Positions 37,222-45,979 of a stretch of 64,000 bases of DNA are shown here, in pieces. The stretch comes from Pantoea sp. SOD02 (GTDB lineage Bacteria > Pseudomonadota > Gammaproteobacteria > Enterobacterales > Enterobacteriaceae). Within the stretch, counting starts at the first letter, position 1, and the number at the start of each line of letters is the position of its first letter. The stretch lies in the NCBI RefSeq assembly GCF_024707505.1, contig NZ_CP102604.1:3906001-3970000 (forward strand). The letters are read 5' to 3'. A program made the translations under genes and the position numbers. Under the pieces are notes generated by a model that saw nothing but the letters and a program-made list of their open reading frames with translations, did not search any database and was not told the DNA's origin.

Positions 37222-38574
37222 ATGACCAGACATTTTGACTACCTCGCCATCGGCGGCGGCAGCGGCGGTATCGCCTCGATTAACCGTGCAGCGATGCATG
37301 GCCAGAAGTGCGCGCTGATTGAAGCCAAAGAGCTGGGCGGCACCTGTGTCAACGTCGGCTGCGTACCGAAAAAGGTCATGTGGCATGCGGCGCAAATCTC
37401 TGAAGCTATTCATCTTTATGGGCCAGATTATGGCTTCGACACCACGGTAAACCGGTTTGACTGGTCAGTTCTGGTGAAAAACCGCAGCGCCTACATCGAC
37501 CGCATTCACAGCTCGTACGACAACGTGCTGGGTAAAAACAAGGTTGAAGTGATCAAAGGCTTCGCGCGCTTTATCGATGCTAATACCGTGGAAGTGAACG
37601 GTGAAACCATTACTGCCGATCATATCCTGATCGCCACCGGCGGACGCCCAAGCCATCCCAACGTGCCGGGCGCGGAATACGGTATCGACTCTGACGGTTT
37701 CTTCGAGCTCGATGCGCTGCCAAAACGCGTGGCGGTAGTGGGCGCGGGTTATATCGCGGTGGAACTGGCGGGCGTAGTTAATGCGCTGGGCGCGGAAACA
37801 CACCTGTTCGTGCGTAAGCATGCGCCGCTGCGCAGCTTCGATCCGCTGATCGTCGATACGCTGGTAGAAGTGATGCAGGCCGAAGGCCCAACGCTGCATA
37901 CCGAATCGATTCCGAAAGCCGTGATTAAAAATGCCGATGGCAGCCTGACGCTGCAACTGGAAAGCGGCCACGAACAAACCGTCGATTGCCTTGTGTGGGC
38001 GATTGGCCGTGAACCAGCGACCGATAACCTCAATCTGGCGGTAACCGGCGTGGCGCTAAACGACAAAGGCTACATCAACGTCGATAAGTTCCAGAACACC
38101 AATGTCAAAGGCATCTACGCGGTGGGCGATAACACCGGCGCGGTGGAACTGACGCCGGTGGCCGTTGCCGCAGGTCGTCGTCTTTCCGAACGTCTATTCA
38201 ACAATAAGCCGGACGAGCATCTGGATTACAGCAACGTGCCAACCGTGGTGTTCAGCCATCCGCCAATTGGTACCGTGGGCCTGACCGAACCGCAGGCGCG
38301 CGAACAGTACGGTGACGATCAGGTGAAAGTGTACAAATCCTCCTTCACCGCGATGTACACCGCCGTGACCCAGCATCGCCAGCCGTGCCGCATGAAGCTG
38401 GTGTGCGTTGGCCCGGAAGAGAAGATTGTCGGCATTCACGGTATCGGCAACGGTATGGATGAGATGCTGCAAGGCTTCGCGGTGGCGCTGAAAATGGGCG
38501 CAACCAAGAAAGACTTCGATAACACCGTAGCGATTCACCCAACGGCGGCGGAAGAGTTTGTGACGATGCGTTAA
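37222..38574 (+). CDS. gor: glutathione-disulfide reductase
   Basis: Gor reduces oxidised glutathione with NADPH and keeps the cytoplasm reduced. The 450-residue length equals E. coli Gor. The FAD motif [14 protein letters not shown], the redox-active pair in [13 protein letters not shown], the NADPH motif [16 protein letters not shown] and the dimer-interface His in [14 protein letters not shown] are all present. It is a single gene with its own terminator. Its usual neighbour rlmJ is now two genes away. Confidence 0.97.
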   Translation: MTRHFDYLAIGGGSGGIASINRAAMHGQKCALIEAKELGGTCVNVGCVPKKVMWHAAQISEAIHLYGPDYGFDTTVNRFDWSVLVKNRSAYIDRIHSSYDNVLGKNKVEVIKGFARFIDANTVEVNGETITADHILIATGGRPSHPNVPGAEYGIDSDGFFELDALPKRVAVVGAGYIAVELAGVVNALGAETHLFVRKHAPLRSFDPLIVDTLVEVMQAEGPTLHTESIPKAVIKNADGSLTLQLESGHEQTVDCLVWAIGREPATDNLNLAVTGVALNDKGYINVDKFQNTNVKGIYAVGDNTGAVELTPVAVAAGRRLSERLFNNKPDEHLDYSNVPTVVFSHPPIGTVGLTEPQAREQYGDDQVKVYKSSFTAMYTAVTQHRQPCRMKLVCVGPEEKIVGIHGIGNGMDEMLQGFAVALKMGATKKDFDNTVAIHPTAAEEFVTMR

Positions 38575-38595
38575 TATTTCCTGTCGGAAATGAAA

Positions 38596-38626
38596 AACCA
38601 GCCATTAATTCATGGCTGGTTTTTTT
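38596..38626 (+). terminator. Rho-independent terminator of gor
   Basis: AACCAGCCAT pairs with ATGGCTGGTT around a 6-base loop and is followed by six or more T residues. Confidence 0.9.
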
Positions 38627-38702
38627 ATGGCTGCAATTTACATTCCGTTTTCTTCACTACTCAATAATGCATGCACAGGATAAGATTTATTTCTTTGCTG
38701 GC

Positions 38703-38726
38703 TGTCGCCATTAATGGCGACCCTAC
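38703..38726 (-). repeat. GTAG-headed REP-like palindrome, TCGCC stem (copy 5)
   Basis: This 24-bp member has one mismatch at the outer base pair of the stem. It lies between gor and the nucleoside-recognition gene. Confidence 0.85.
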
Positions 38727-38823
38727 AACGCAGGGGGCGCATTAATGCCACCGAAAATTTAATGGCATTGCCAGTTTATATATTTTACGGGGAGAACGGT
38801 GTGAACAAAGGTCGGAAGCGGGC

Positions 38824-39756
38824 ATGAATATTATCGATATCATTATGTCCGCAGGCAAAGCTTCGGTAGACGTGGCACTCTACACGTTGATTCCGATTAT
38901 GGTGGTGATGTTATTCATCATGAAATATCTGGAGGTCAAAGGTCTACTGGATTTTGTCGTCCGTCATGCCACGCCGTTATTAAAACCCTTCGGTATTACC
39001 GGGCTGGCATTTTTTGCCATGATTCAGCTTAACTTCGTCAGCTTTGCGGCCCCGCTGGCGGCGCTGGCTATTATGGAGAAGCGCGGCACCTCCGATCGTC
39101 ATATGGCGGCCACGCTGGCGATGCTGTTTGCCATGGGCCAGGCCAGCACCTTTTATCCGCTGATTCCGGCGGGATTACACTGGAGCACGGCGCTGATTAT
39201 TTCGATCTGCGGCGGCGTATTAGCGGCAGCGGCAACCTATCACCTGTTTGGCCGTAAACTCTCCGATGCGGCGCTGTTAAATGAAGATGAAGCCGCCACC
39301 AGCAGCGAAACTAAAATGGGGCTGATTGGCATCATTAATAGCGCCGGTTCCGATGCGATTCGTCTGGCGCTGGGTTCGCTGCCGATGCTGATTATCTCGT
39401 TATCGGTGGTCGGTATTTTGAAGGAAGCGGGCGGGATTGAAATGCTGACGCGTCTGGTGTCGCCGCTGCTGGATAAGCTGAATATTTCCGAAGTCTATAT
39501 TCTTCCGGCGCTGACCAAATGTCTGGCGGGCGGCACCGCCTATTACGGCGTGGTCGCGGGATTGGTGGAGAAGGGTTTATACAGCGCGCACAACATCAAC
39601 GCGTCGGCCGGATTACTGATTCAAACCTTTGATTTACCCGGCATTGGGATTTACCTTGGCCTGTCGAGCCGATTCCCGCGCCTGTTCCGCTTTGCCGTGC
39701 CTGGCATTGTGCTCGGTATTGCGCTGCGTGCGACGGTGCACGCCATCCTGTTCTGA
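38824..39756 (+). CDS. nucleoside-recognition (Gate) domain membrane protein
   Basis: This 310-residue inner-membrane protein has about eight hydrophobic segments. It contains the Gate/nucleoside-recognition pattern (AGKASVDVALYTLIPIMVVM and the second-half LPALTKCLAGGTAYYGVVAG). Such domains occur in nucleoside transporters, spore maturation proteins and FeoB. The substrate is unknown. A hairpin follows the stop, and a Sua5-family gene lies 260 bp downstream in the same direction. The possible link to that RNA-modification or nucleotide-binding family is only contextual. Confidence 0.75.
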   Translation: MNIIDIIMSAGKASVDVALYTLIPIMVVMLFIMKYLEVKGLLDFVVRHATPLLKPFGITGLAFFAMIQLNFVSFAAPLAALAIMEKRGTSDRHMAATLAMLFAMGQASTFYPLIPAGLHWSTALIISICGGVLAAAATYHLFGRKLSDAALLNEDEAATSSETKMGLIGIINSAGSDAIRLALGSLPMLIISLSVVGILKEAGGIEMLTRLVSPLLDKLNISEVYILPALTKCLAGGTAYYGVVAGLVEKGLYSAHNINASAGLLIQTFDLPGIGIYLGLSSRFPRLFRFAVPGIVLGIALRATVHAILF

Positions 39757-39763
39757 TTATTGC

Positions 39764-39790
39764 TGGCGCTGAATCCACTTTTCAGCGCCA
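39764..39790 (+). terminator. hairpin after the nucleoside-recognition gene
   Basis: TGGCGCTGAA pairs with TTCAGCGCCA around a 7-base loop, 7 bases after the stop. No T tract follows, so it may be a 3' stabiliser rather than an efficient terminator. Confidence 0.5.
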
Positions 39791-40016
39791 TTGAGTAAAT
39801 AACACTACAATTCTCAGGCGTTATTTATTATTAACCCTATTAATTTCATCGTTATTTTCACCCATTGCATTAGCGATAATTTTAGTACTATTATCGCAAC
39901 AGACACATCTAAAATATAATTAATCCTGATGAAAGATCGGGTTAATTTACCAAACCCTTAAATTCATTGCAGGTAATATTCCTGTATATCCTTTTTATTG
40001 CAGGCGGGGTAAATCC

Positions 40017-40796
40017 ATGAGCGGTAAGCAAATAACCTGGAATGGCGGATTACAATCAGAAGCCATCGATATTCTGGCGCAAGATGGCGGCATGATCGTT
40101 AGCCCAACCAAAGTGGGCTACATCATCATGACCTCCGACAAAGCCGGACTGGAGCGTAAGTTTGAAGCCAAGCAACGCAAGCGCAACAAGCCGGGCGTGG
40201 TGCTGTGCGGCTCGCTCGAACAGCTGCGTTCGCTGGCGCAACTCACACCAGAAATCGACCAGCTTTACCAGCGTCACTGGGATGAAGATATTCTGCTGGG
40301 CTGTATTTTACCGTGGCGCGACGATGCGCTGTCGCGTATTCCCGATGATGGCTCAAAAGAGCTGATGATGGATGGCCGTCAAACCAGCTGCTTCGTGATT
40401 AAATTCGGCAAGCCAGGCGAAAATATCGCAAAAGCATTGTGGGATACTCACGGGAAATTCTCCTTTGCCAGCTCAGCAAATCCATCTGGCCAGGGAAATC
40501 GCGGTTTGGTCGAAGGTATTGGCGAGCGCATTGAAGCCCGCGCCGATTTAATTATTGAAGCCAATGCTTACGTGAAATCCATTCAGCCTAACGATGCCAA
40601 TAAAGTGCGCTATGAACAAGGCGTTATGGTATCGATGGTGGATAACGAAGGTCGTCTGATTCCACAGCAAAATGGCGAGCGCAAAATCACGCCGTGCCCG
40701 GTGCTGATTCGTAAAGGGTTGGATGTGGATAAAATTATGGCGCTGCTGTCCGAGATTTTCCCTTCATGGGATTACCGCCACGGCGATTATTATTGA
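40017..40796 (+). CDS. Sua5/YciO/YrdC/YwlC family protein
   Basis: This 259-residue cytoplasmic protein has the YrdC-like fold that in TsaC/Sua5 makes threonylcarbamoyl-AMP for the t6A modification of tRNA. The N-terminal pattern (GGMIVSPTKVGYIIMTSD), KRNKPGVVLCGSL and FASSANPSGQG match the family's nucleotide and KxR-type regions. The length and sequence differ from both TsaC (190) and Sua5 (about 340), so it is probably a paralogue with another role. The 260-bp upstream gap is AT-rich and shows a promoter-like region but no gene. Confidence 0.8.
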   Translation: MSGKQITWNGGLQSEAIDILAQDGGMIVSPTKVGYIIMTSDKAGLERKFEAKQRKRNKPGVVLCGSLEQLRSLAQLTPEIDQLYQRHWDEDILLGCILPWRDDALSRIPDDGSKELMMDGRQTSCFVIKFGKPGENIAKALWDTHGKFSFASSANPSGQGNRGLVEGIGERIEARADLIIEANAYVKSIQPNDANKVRYEQGVMVSMVDNEGRLIPQQNGERKITPCPVLIRKGLDVDKIMALLSEIFPSWDYRHGDYY

Positions 40797-40818
40797 TTTG
40801 CGGTTTGGCGAGGTTTTC

Positions 40819-40842
40819 GTAGGGTGCGCATTCATGCGCACC
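40819..40842 (+). repeat. GTAG-headed REP-like palindrome, TGCGC stem (copy 6)
   Basis: This is a variant stem type. It has GTAG followed by GGTGCGCAT and ATGCGCACC arms. It lies between the convergent Sua5-family and SDR genes. Confidence 0.88.
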
Positions 40843-40857
40843 TGGTTGCAGCCCTGA

Positions 40858-41679
40858 TTACACATCCGCTCCAAACGCCACATCCCGTTGCCCGCGCAGT
40901 TCTGCCAGCCGGCTTTCCAGCGCCGTTTCGATATTCTGATACGCCGTGCTGCCGAGCGCTAATCGCAGCGGCATGCTGGGCTGATCCAGCGTGGCGATCA
41001 TCGCCGTGACACATTTCCCGGCATCGCCGGCAATGGTGAAATCGCCCGAAAAAATCGCCTGACGCAGCTGGCCTGCGGCGTTATCGCGATAAACCTCCAG
41101 CGCATCGGCCACATCCAGACCAGCACTAAAATTGGTTGCGGTCGGGCCGGGCTCCACCAGCAGGAAATCAATGCCGAAGCTGGCAACTTCCTGGCGCACC
41201 GCTTCGACAAATCCTTCAATGCCCCATTTCGTTGCGTGATACAGGCTGAAGTTGGGATACGCGACTTGGCCGCCTTCGGAGGAAACCTGCGCGATGCGCC
41301 CGCCGCCCTGCTGGCGCAGGAAAGGGATCACCGCGCGAATCAGCTGGATTGAGCCGGTGAGATTGGTGACGATCTGACGCTCAATCTGCGCATCGCTCAA
41401 CTCTTCAGCCGCGCCGAACAGACCGTAAGCCGCGTTGCTCACCACCACATCAATGCGATCGACGGCGGCAAAAGCGCGTTCAATCACGGGCGCGATGCTG
41501 GCGGTGTGCGCCAAATCCAGCGCAATAACCTGCAGCTGTTCACCATAGGTTTGCTGCAGATCGGCCATCGCCTGTTCACGCCGCACCGTTGCCAATACGC
41601 GATCGCCGCGCGCCAGTAAACGTTCACTCATCAATCGGCCCAGCCCGCTGCTGGCACCGGTAATTAACCAGGTTTTCAT
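40858..41679 (-). CDS. SDR-family NAD(P)-dependent oxidoreductase
   Basis: This 273-residue short-chain dehydrogenase has the cofactor motif TGASSGLGRLM at residue 7, the NNAG-like VSNAAYG, and the catalytic Ser plus YHATK (Tyr and Lys) motif at about residue 155. The closing VEPGPTATNF is typical of classical SDRs. The substrate is unknown. It is divergent from a LysR-type regulator 95 bp away, which probably controls it. Confidence 0.88.
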   Translation of the reverse strand: MKTWLITGASSGLGRLMSERLLARGDRVLATVRREQAMADLQQTYGEQLQVIALDLAHTASIAPVIERAFAAVDRIDVVVSNAAYGLFGAAEELSDAQIERQIVTNLTGSIQLIRAVIPFLRQQGGGRIAQVSSEGGQVAYPNFSLYHATKWGIEGFVEAVRQEVASFGIDFLLVEPGPTATNFSAGLDVADALEVYRDNAAGQLRQAIFSGDFTIAGDAGKCVTAMIATLDQPSMPLRLALGSTAYQNIETALESRLAELRGQRDVAFGADV

Positions 41680-41774
41680 GTTGTGCTCCTCATATTGAAA
41701 ACCTGATGGTAGATCGCTTTACTGGTGGAGATAATCCACCTAATCGCGCATGACCCGGTGAGGAAAAACCACCA

Positions 41775-42677
41775 ATGAGACGTCCTTCCTGGCACGAACT
41801 GCAGGCCATCAAAACGCTGGGCGAGCAGCGCAGCTTTCGCCGTGCCGCTGAAATGCTCGGCTTAAAGCGCTCGTCGCTCAGCCATCTGGTAAAAACGCTG
41901 GAGCACAATCTTGGCGTACAGCTGTTTCAACGCACCACGCGCAGCGTGTCGCTCACCGATGCCGGGCAGCAGCTGCTCGATCGGCTTTCGCCGTTGCTGA
42001 ATCAGATGGATGATTTGCTACACGACATCTCCGCCAGCCGTCATCAGCATTACGGCACGCTGCGCATCAGCGCCAGCGATGCCTCGATCGGTTTGCTGCT
42101 GGATCACGTAGTAGCGGACTTTAGCGCGCGCTATCCCGATATTCAGCTCGATTTCGCCGCGCAAGGTACGTTGGTGGATATCACCGCCGCCGGTTTTGAT
42201 GCCGGCATTCGGCTGATTGAGGATGTGCCGCAGGATATGGTGGCCGTGCCGCTCGGCGGCCCGTTGACGTTTGTGACCGTTGCCGCGCCCGCTTATCTGG
42301 CAAGAAACGCATCGATTCTTCATCCGCGCGATCTGCTGCAACAGCAGTGCATCCGCCAGCGCTTGCCGAGCGGTAAACGTTATCAGTGGGAATATGCACA
42401 GGCGGGCGAAAAGCATGATATTGACGTACCAGGCACGCTGACATTAGACAGCAACGCGCTGATGGCGCAGGCCGCCCTCGCCGGTTTGGGCATTGCTTAT
42501 GTGCCTTCGCTGTATGTGGAGAAAGAACTGCGCAGCGGCCAGCTGGTGGAGCTACTGGCCGATTGGCGGATGCAATCGGCGGGGATTGCGCTGTGGTTCC
42601 CGCCCAACCGACATCAATCCATGGCGCTGCGGCTGTTTATCGATGCGCTGAAAGTCAGCCTGCCGCGCCCAGTATGA
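41775..42677 (+). CDS. LysR-family transcriptional regulator
   Basis: This 300-residue regulator has the LysR N-terminal winged helix (about 1-65, including RSFRRAAEMLGLKRSSLSHLVKTLE) and a C-terminal periplasmic-binding-protein-like effector domain (AGFDAGIRLIEDVPQDMVAVPLG). It belongs by pattern to the group that controls adjacent oxidoreductases. It is divergent from the SDR gene, the likely target. Its stop lies 1 bp from the convergent YcaC-like hydrolase gene. Confidence 0.88.
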   Translation: MRRPSWHELQAIKTLGEQRSFRRAAEMLGLKRSSLSHLVKTLEHNLGVQLFQRTTRSVSLTDAGQQLLDRLSPLLNQMDDLLHDISASRHQHYGTLRISASDASIGLLLDHVVADFSARYPDIQLDFAAQGTLVDITAAGFDAGIRLIEDVPQDMVAVPLGGPLTFVTVAAPAYLARNASILHPRDLLQQQCIRQRLPSGKRYQWEYAQAGEKHDIDVPGTLTLDSNALMAQAALAGLGIAYVPSLYVEKELRSGQLVELLADWRMQSAGIALWFPPNRHQSMALRLFIDALKVSLPRPV

Positions 42678-42678
42678 T

Positions 42679-43320
42679 TCAGGCGCTGCGCTGCGGCGCT
42701 TTGTGCACCATGGTGTAAGCGTAATCGACGCCCATGCCGTAAGCGCCGCTGTGTTCACGCACCAGATCCATCACCGCATCGTAGGTCTCTTTGCGTGACC
42801 AGTCACGCTGATACTCAAGCAGCACTTGCTGCCAGGTCACCGGCACCGCGCCAGCCTGCACCATGCGCTGGATAGAACGTTCGTGCGCATCGACGCTGGT
42901 GCCACCGGAAGTATCAGTCACCACATAGACTTCATAGCCCTCTTTCAACGCCATCAACGCCGGGAACGTCAGGCACACTTCGGTCCACAGCGCAGAGATA
43001 ATCAGCTTTTTACGGCCGGTTTTCTCAACCGCTTCAACAAACTTCGCGTCTTCCCATGAGTTCATTGAGGTGCGCTCAATCGGCTTGGCTTCGGGATGGA
43101 CCGCCAGCAGTTCAGGCCAGATGTAGCCGCTGAAGCTTTCCGTCTCCACCGAAGTGTAAATCACCGGCACGTCGAAAATTTTGCCGGTCTTCGCCAGAGC
43201 GACGGTGTTATTTTTGAGCTGCTGGCGATCGATATTCGCAACGCCGAAAGACATCTGCGGCTGGTGGTCGATGAAGATCAGCGTGGAGTTCTGTGGGTCG
43301 AGCAGATCGAATTTAGACAT
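42679..43320 (-). CDS. isochorismatase-family hydrolase, YcaC-like
   Basis: This 213-residue cytoplasmic hydrolase is related to E. coli YcaC. The catalytic Asp (LIFIDHQPQMSFGV), Lys (ERTSMNSWEDAKF region) and Cys (ISALWTEVCLTFPALMA) sites of the cysteine hydrolase fold are visible. YcaC itself has no proven substrate. I chose the ATG at 43320 behind AGAGGAA. A longer frame begins with codons that look non-coding. It is a single gene. Confidence 0.85.
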   Translation of the reverse strand: MSKFDLLDPQNSTLIFIDHQPQMSFGVANIDRQQLKNNTVALAKTGKIFDVPVIYTSVETESFSGYIWPELLAVHPEAKPIERTSMNSWEDAKFVEAVEKTGRKKLIISALWTEVCLTFPALMALKEGYEVYVVTDTSGGTSVDAHERSIQRMVQAGAVPVTWQQVLLEYQRDWSRKETYDAVMDLVREHSGAYGMGVDYAYTMVHKAPQRSA

Positions 43321-43573
43321 GATGTATTCCTCTAAAGTGGTTTTAAATTTGTGTGTTGTGCTGCTGGAATGAACTTTAGAGAAGGCGAGCAGGAAGAGAT
43401 AACGCAAAGAATTTTACAACTTGTTCAAAGTGTTTTTAGAAGATTGATTTAAATAAATAAAATGGCATTTTCACCGTGTAATCTTCCTTAAAAAGACCCG
43501 GATTTAGCGTTGTTCAAGGGCACTGACCGGCGTAACCTGTCGCCACAAAACCTAAAAAATACACCATCGCAAA

Positions 43574-44491
43574 ATGATCGTACGTCCTCATCAACACTGG
43601 TTTCTCCGGCTGTTTGACTGGCATGGATCGGTACTCAGCAACATCGTGTTCCGCCTGTCGCTCAACCTGCTGATGTCACTGATCGCCATCTTTGGCTATC
43701 CGTGGTACTCCACTTTCGGCATTCACCTCACCACCGCGCCTTTTAGTTTGGTTGGTGTGTCGATCGCCATCTTCCTCGGCTTTCGTAATAACGCCAGCTA
43801 TGCGCGTTTTATCGAAGCCCGCACCTTGTGGGGCAGCCTGCATATCACCCAGCGCTCGCTGCTGCGGCAGATCAAAAGCATTCGTGGCGTGAGTGAAGAA
43901 CAGGTGCGGGAATTTACCGGCTTGCTGCTGGCATTCTGCTGGTGCCTGAAACATCGCCTGCGTAAAACTGATGTGCAGGCCGATTTACAGCGTTTGCTGC
44001 CGGCCAACTGGCACAGCAAAGTGCTGCATCATCCCATGCCGACGTCGCAGATTTTATTGTGCCTGAGTGAATGGCTGGCGCAGCGCCGCGATGAAGGGTT
44101 GGTGTCGGACATTGTCTGGCAGAGCATTGATGAAAATCTTAATCAGCTGTCGGCGATTCTGGGCGGTTGCGATCGCATCGCCAGCACGCCGATTCCGTTC
44201 GCCTACAGCCTGATTCTGCATCGCACCGTTTACCTGTTCTGTACGCTGCTGCCGTTTGCGCTGGTGGCGGATTTGCACCTGATGACGCCGCTGGTGTCGA
44301 TGTTTATCTCCTATACCTTTTTGTCGCTGGAAGCGCTGGCAGAGGAGCTGGAACATCCGTTTGGCACCGCACCAAATCATCTGCCGCTTGATGCGCTGTG
44401 CGTCAATATCGAACGCAATTTGAAAGCGATGAATGGCGATACACCGCTGCCGGAACCGCTGCAGCCGGACGCGAATTTTAATTTGACGTGA
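43574..44491 (+). CDS. yneE: bestrophin-family membrane protein YneE
   Basis: This 305-residue protein of the bestrophin (UPF0187) family probably forms a pentameric ion channel in the inner membrane, as in bacterial homologues. It is close to E. coli YneE (304): MIVRPHQHWFLRLFDWHGS, FLGFRNNASYARFIEARTLW, PIPFAYSLILHRTVYLFC and LAEELEHPFGTAPNHLPLDA. The last two contain the family channel and cytoplasmic motifs. Ion selectivity is not shown by the sequence. It is a single gene. Confidence 0.92.
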   Translation: MIVRPHQHWFLRLFDWHGSVLSNIVFRLSLNLLMSLIAIFGYPWYSTFGIHLTTAPFSLVGVSIAIFLGFRNNASYARFIEARTLWGSLHITQRSLLRQIKSIRGVSEEQVREFTGLLLAFCWCLKHRLRKTDVQADLQRLLPANWHSKVLHHPMPTSQILLCLSEWLAQRRDEGLVSDIVWQSIDENLNQLSAILGGCDRIASTPIPFAYSLILHRTVYLFCTLLPFALVADLHLMTPLVSMFISYTFLSLEALAEELEHPFGTAPNHLPLDALCVNIERNLKAMNGDTPLPEPLQPDANFNLT

Positions 44492-44494
44492 TAC

Positions 44495-44518
44495 GTAAGG
44501 TCGCCATTCATGGCGACC
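44495..44518 (+). repeat. GTAG-headed REP-like palindrome, TCGCC stem (copy 7)
   Basis: Perfect arms with a GTAAGG head instead of GTAGGG. It lies between the convergent yneE and esterase genes. Confidence 0.87.
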
Positions 44519-44548
44519 TTCCCAACACACGCACCAACCCGACCCGCT

Positions 44549-45445
44549 TTAACCCTGATTATCCAACCAACGCACATACGCCTGATCCCACAACGCGGCA
44601 GGCGTGCCCGCTTTGCCGAGACCAAATCCATGCCCGCCGCTGCTGAGCTCAATCAGCTCAACCGGCACGCGCATGCGGCGACAAGCGTCACGCATCATTT
44701 CGGTATTGTGGGGATTGGAGGTGTGATCGTCCTCGGCCTGCGCGAGGAAGGTCGGCGGATATTGGCGCGTCACGTAGTTTTGCACTGACCAGTTGGCTTC
44801 CTGAGTCGGCGTGGCGTTTTGGCCCACCATCATCAGATGCGTATTGGTGCGCTGATACGGCGCTTCAAGGGTGATCACCGGATAAATCAGCCCAACGCTA
44901 TCCACATTCGGTCTGATCTGGTCCAGCGGATCCTGCGCCGGATAGGATTCGAAATCCGGACGCGCCGCCGCCATGCCGAGCAGATGGCCACCGGCAGAAA
45001 AGCCTAGCACATGCACTTTGCGCTCCATCGACCGCACCAGACGAATGGCGCGTTGCGCATCCTGCAGCGGCGCCAGATTGCCCGCCTGCCACTTCTCACC
45101 CGGTAAACGGTAGCTAAGCACATACACGGTATAGCCGCTGCCATTCAGCCAGCGCGCCACCGGCCAGGCTTCGCGGCCCATGCCGATAAAACGATAGCCG
45201 CCGCCCGCCGCCACAATCACCGCTTCGCCGTTGGGATTTTCCGGACGGAAACGCTGAATCGCGGGTGAGACAATATTGGTCCAGGAGCCGTGGCGATCGA
45301 CTTTGAGCAAGCCTGAAGGGCCGCCGCCGCCGGGCGGATCGTCGGGCCACAGCGGAATGACGTCATCGCGAGCAAAGAGTTTGCCCGTGGTCATTGAGAG
45401 AACGGTTGCTCCAGTAGCCAACAAAAAGTGACGACGTGTAATCAT
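44549..45445 (-). CDS. exported alpha/beta hydrolase (esterase type)
   Basis: This 298-residue protein starts with MITRRHFLLATGATVLS, a twin-arginine-type signal, so it is probably exported folded. The fold is an esterase/acetyl xylan esterase type: the nucleophile motif GFSAGGHLLG, an acid region (LAQAEDDHTSNP), and the catalytic His in SSGGHGFGLG. The substrate is unknown; acetylated sugars or other esters are possible. It is a single gene. Confidence 0.83.
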   Translation of the reverse strand: MITRRHFLLATGATVLSMTTGKLFARDDVIPLWPDDPPGGGGPSGLLKVDRHGSWTNIVSPAIQRFRPENPNGEAVIVAAGGGYRFIGMGREAWPVARWLNGSGYTVYVLSYRLPGEKWQAGNLAPLQDAQRAIRLVRSMERKVHVLGFSAGGHLLGMAAARPDFESYPAQDPLDQIRPNVDSVGLIYPVITLEAPYQRTNTHLMMVGQNATPTQEANWSVQNYVTRQYPPTFLAQAEDDHTSNPHNTEMMRDACRRMRVPVELIELSSGGHGFGLGKAGTPAALWDQAYVRWLDNQG

Positions 45446-45560
45446 CTTGCCCAGTGCCAGTATGCAAAAAATGCCAGCTTCAACAGCTGAATCTCATTAT
45501 GTGACGCATGTCTGATTTCGACGTTGGCGATTATGTACGTAAATCGTACAAAAAAGCCAT

Positions 45561-45586
45561 AAAAAAACGCGCCTGAAAAGGCGCGT
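45561..45586 (-). terminator. Rho-independent terminator after the small periplasmic protein gene
   Basis: On the minus strand ACGCGCC pairs with GGCGCGT and is followed by seven T residues. Confidence 0.85.
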
Positions 45587-45605
45587 ATTCTTGCGATAAA
45601 GACAA

Positions 45606-45953
45606 TCAGTCCTGTTGCTGGAACTGCGTCATTACCGTTTGTTCACATTGCGATTGGTCATGACGCAGTTTGCCGCGCTCATCCTCGCCCAACTCCAGCC
45701 ACGCGCTAATCACTTCCTGCGCGATTTCTTCATTAAATTCAGGTTGCTGCATGGACGATGAAGACTGGCTGGCCGCGAGTTGTGACTTCAGCTTCTCCGT
45801 GTAGCCATCTAAATCGCTGGTCTTCTTTTCACTGCTCACCAGATGACACAGCTGGCTGGCATAAACATTCTCTTCCTGATTATTGTCACCGTCGGCAGCC
45901 AAGGCACCGGCCGACAGCGACAGCCCAACGAGGGCGAGTAATAACGCTTTCAT
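45606..45953 (-). CDS. small periplasmic hypothetical protein
   Basis: This 115-residue protein has a clear signal peptide (MKALLLALVGLSLSAGALA), so its mature part is a periplasmic helical domain of about 95 residues with two cysteines (SQLCHLV and SQCEQTV) that may pair. No family was recognised. I chose the ATG at 45953; a longer frame extends into the antiporter gene. It lies 26 bp after the antiporter gene and has its own terminator, so the two are probably an operon. Confidence 0.75.
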   Translation of the reverse strand: MKALLLALVGLSLSAGALAADGDNNQEENVYASQLCHLVSSEKKTSDLDGYTEKLKSQLAASQSSSSMQQPEFNEEIAQEVISAWLELGEDERGKLRHDQSQCEQTVMTQFQQQD

Positions 45954-45979
45954 AATAGGCTCCAATAATTTCCAATAAA

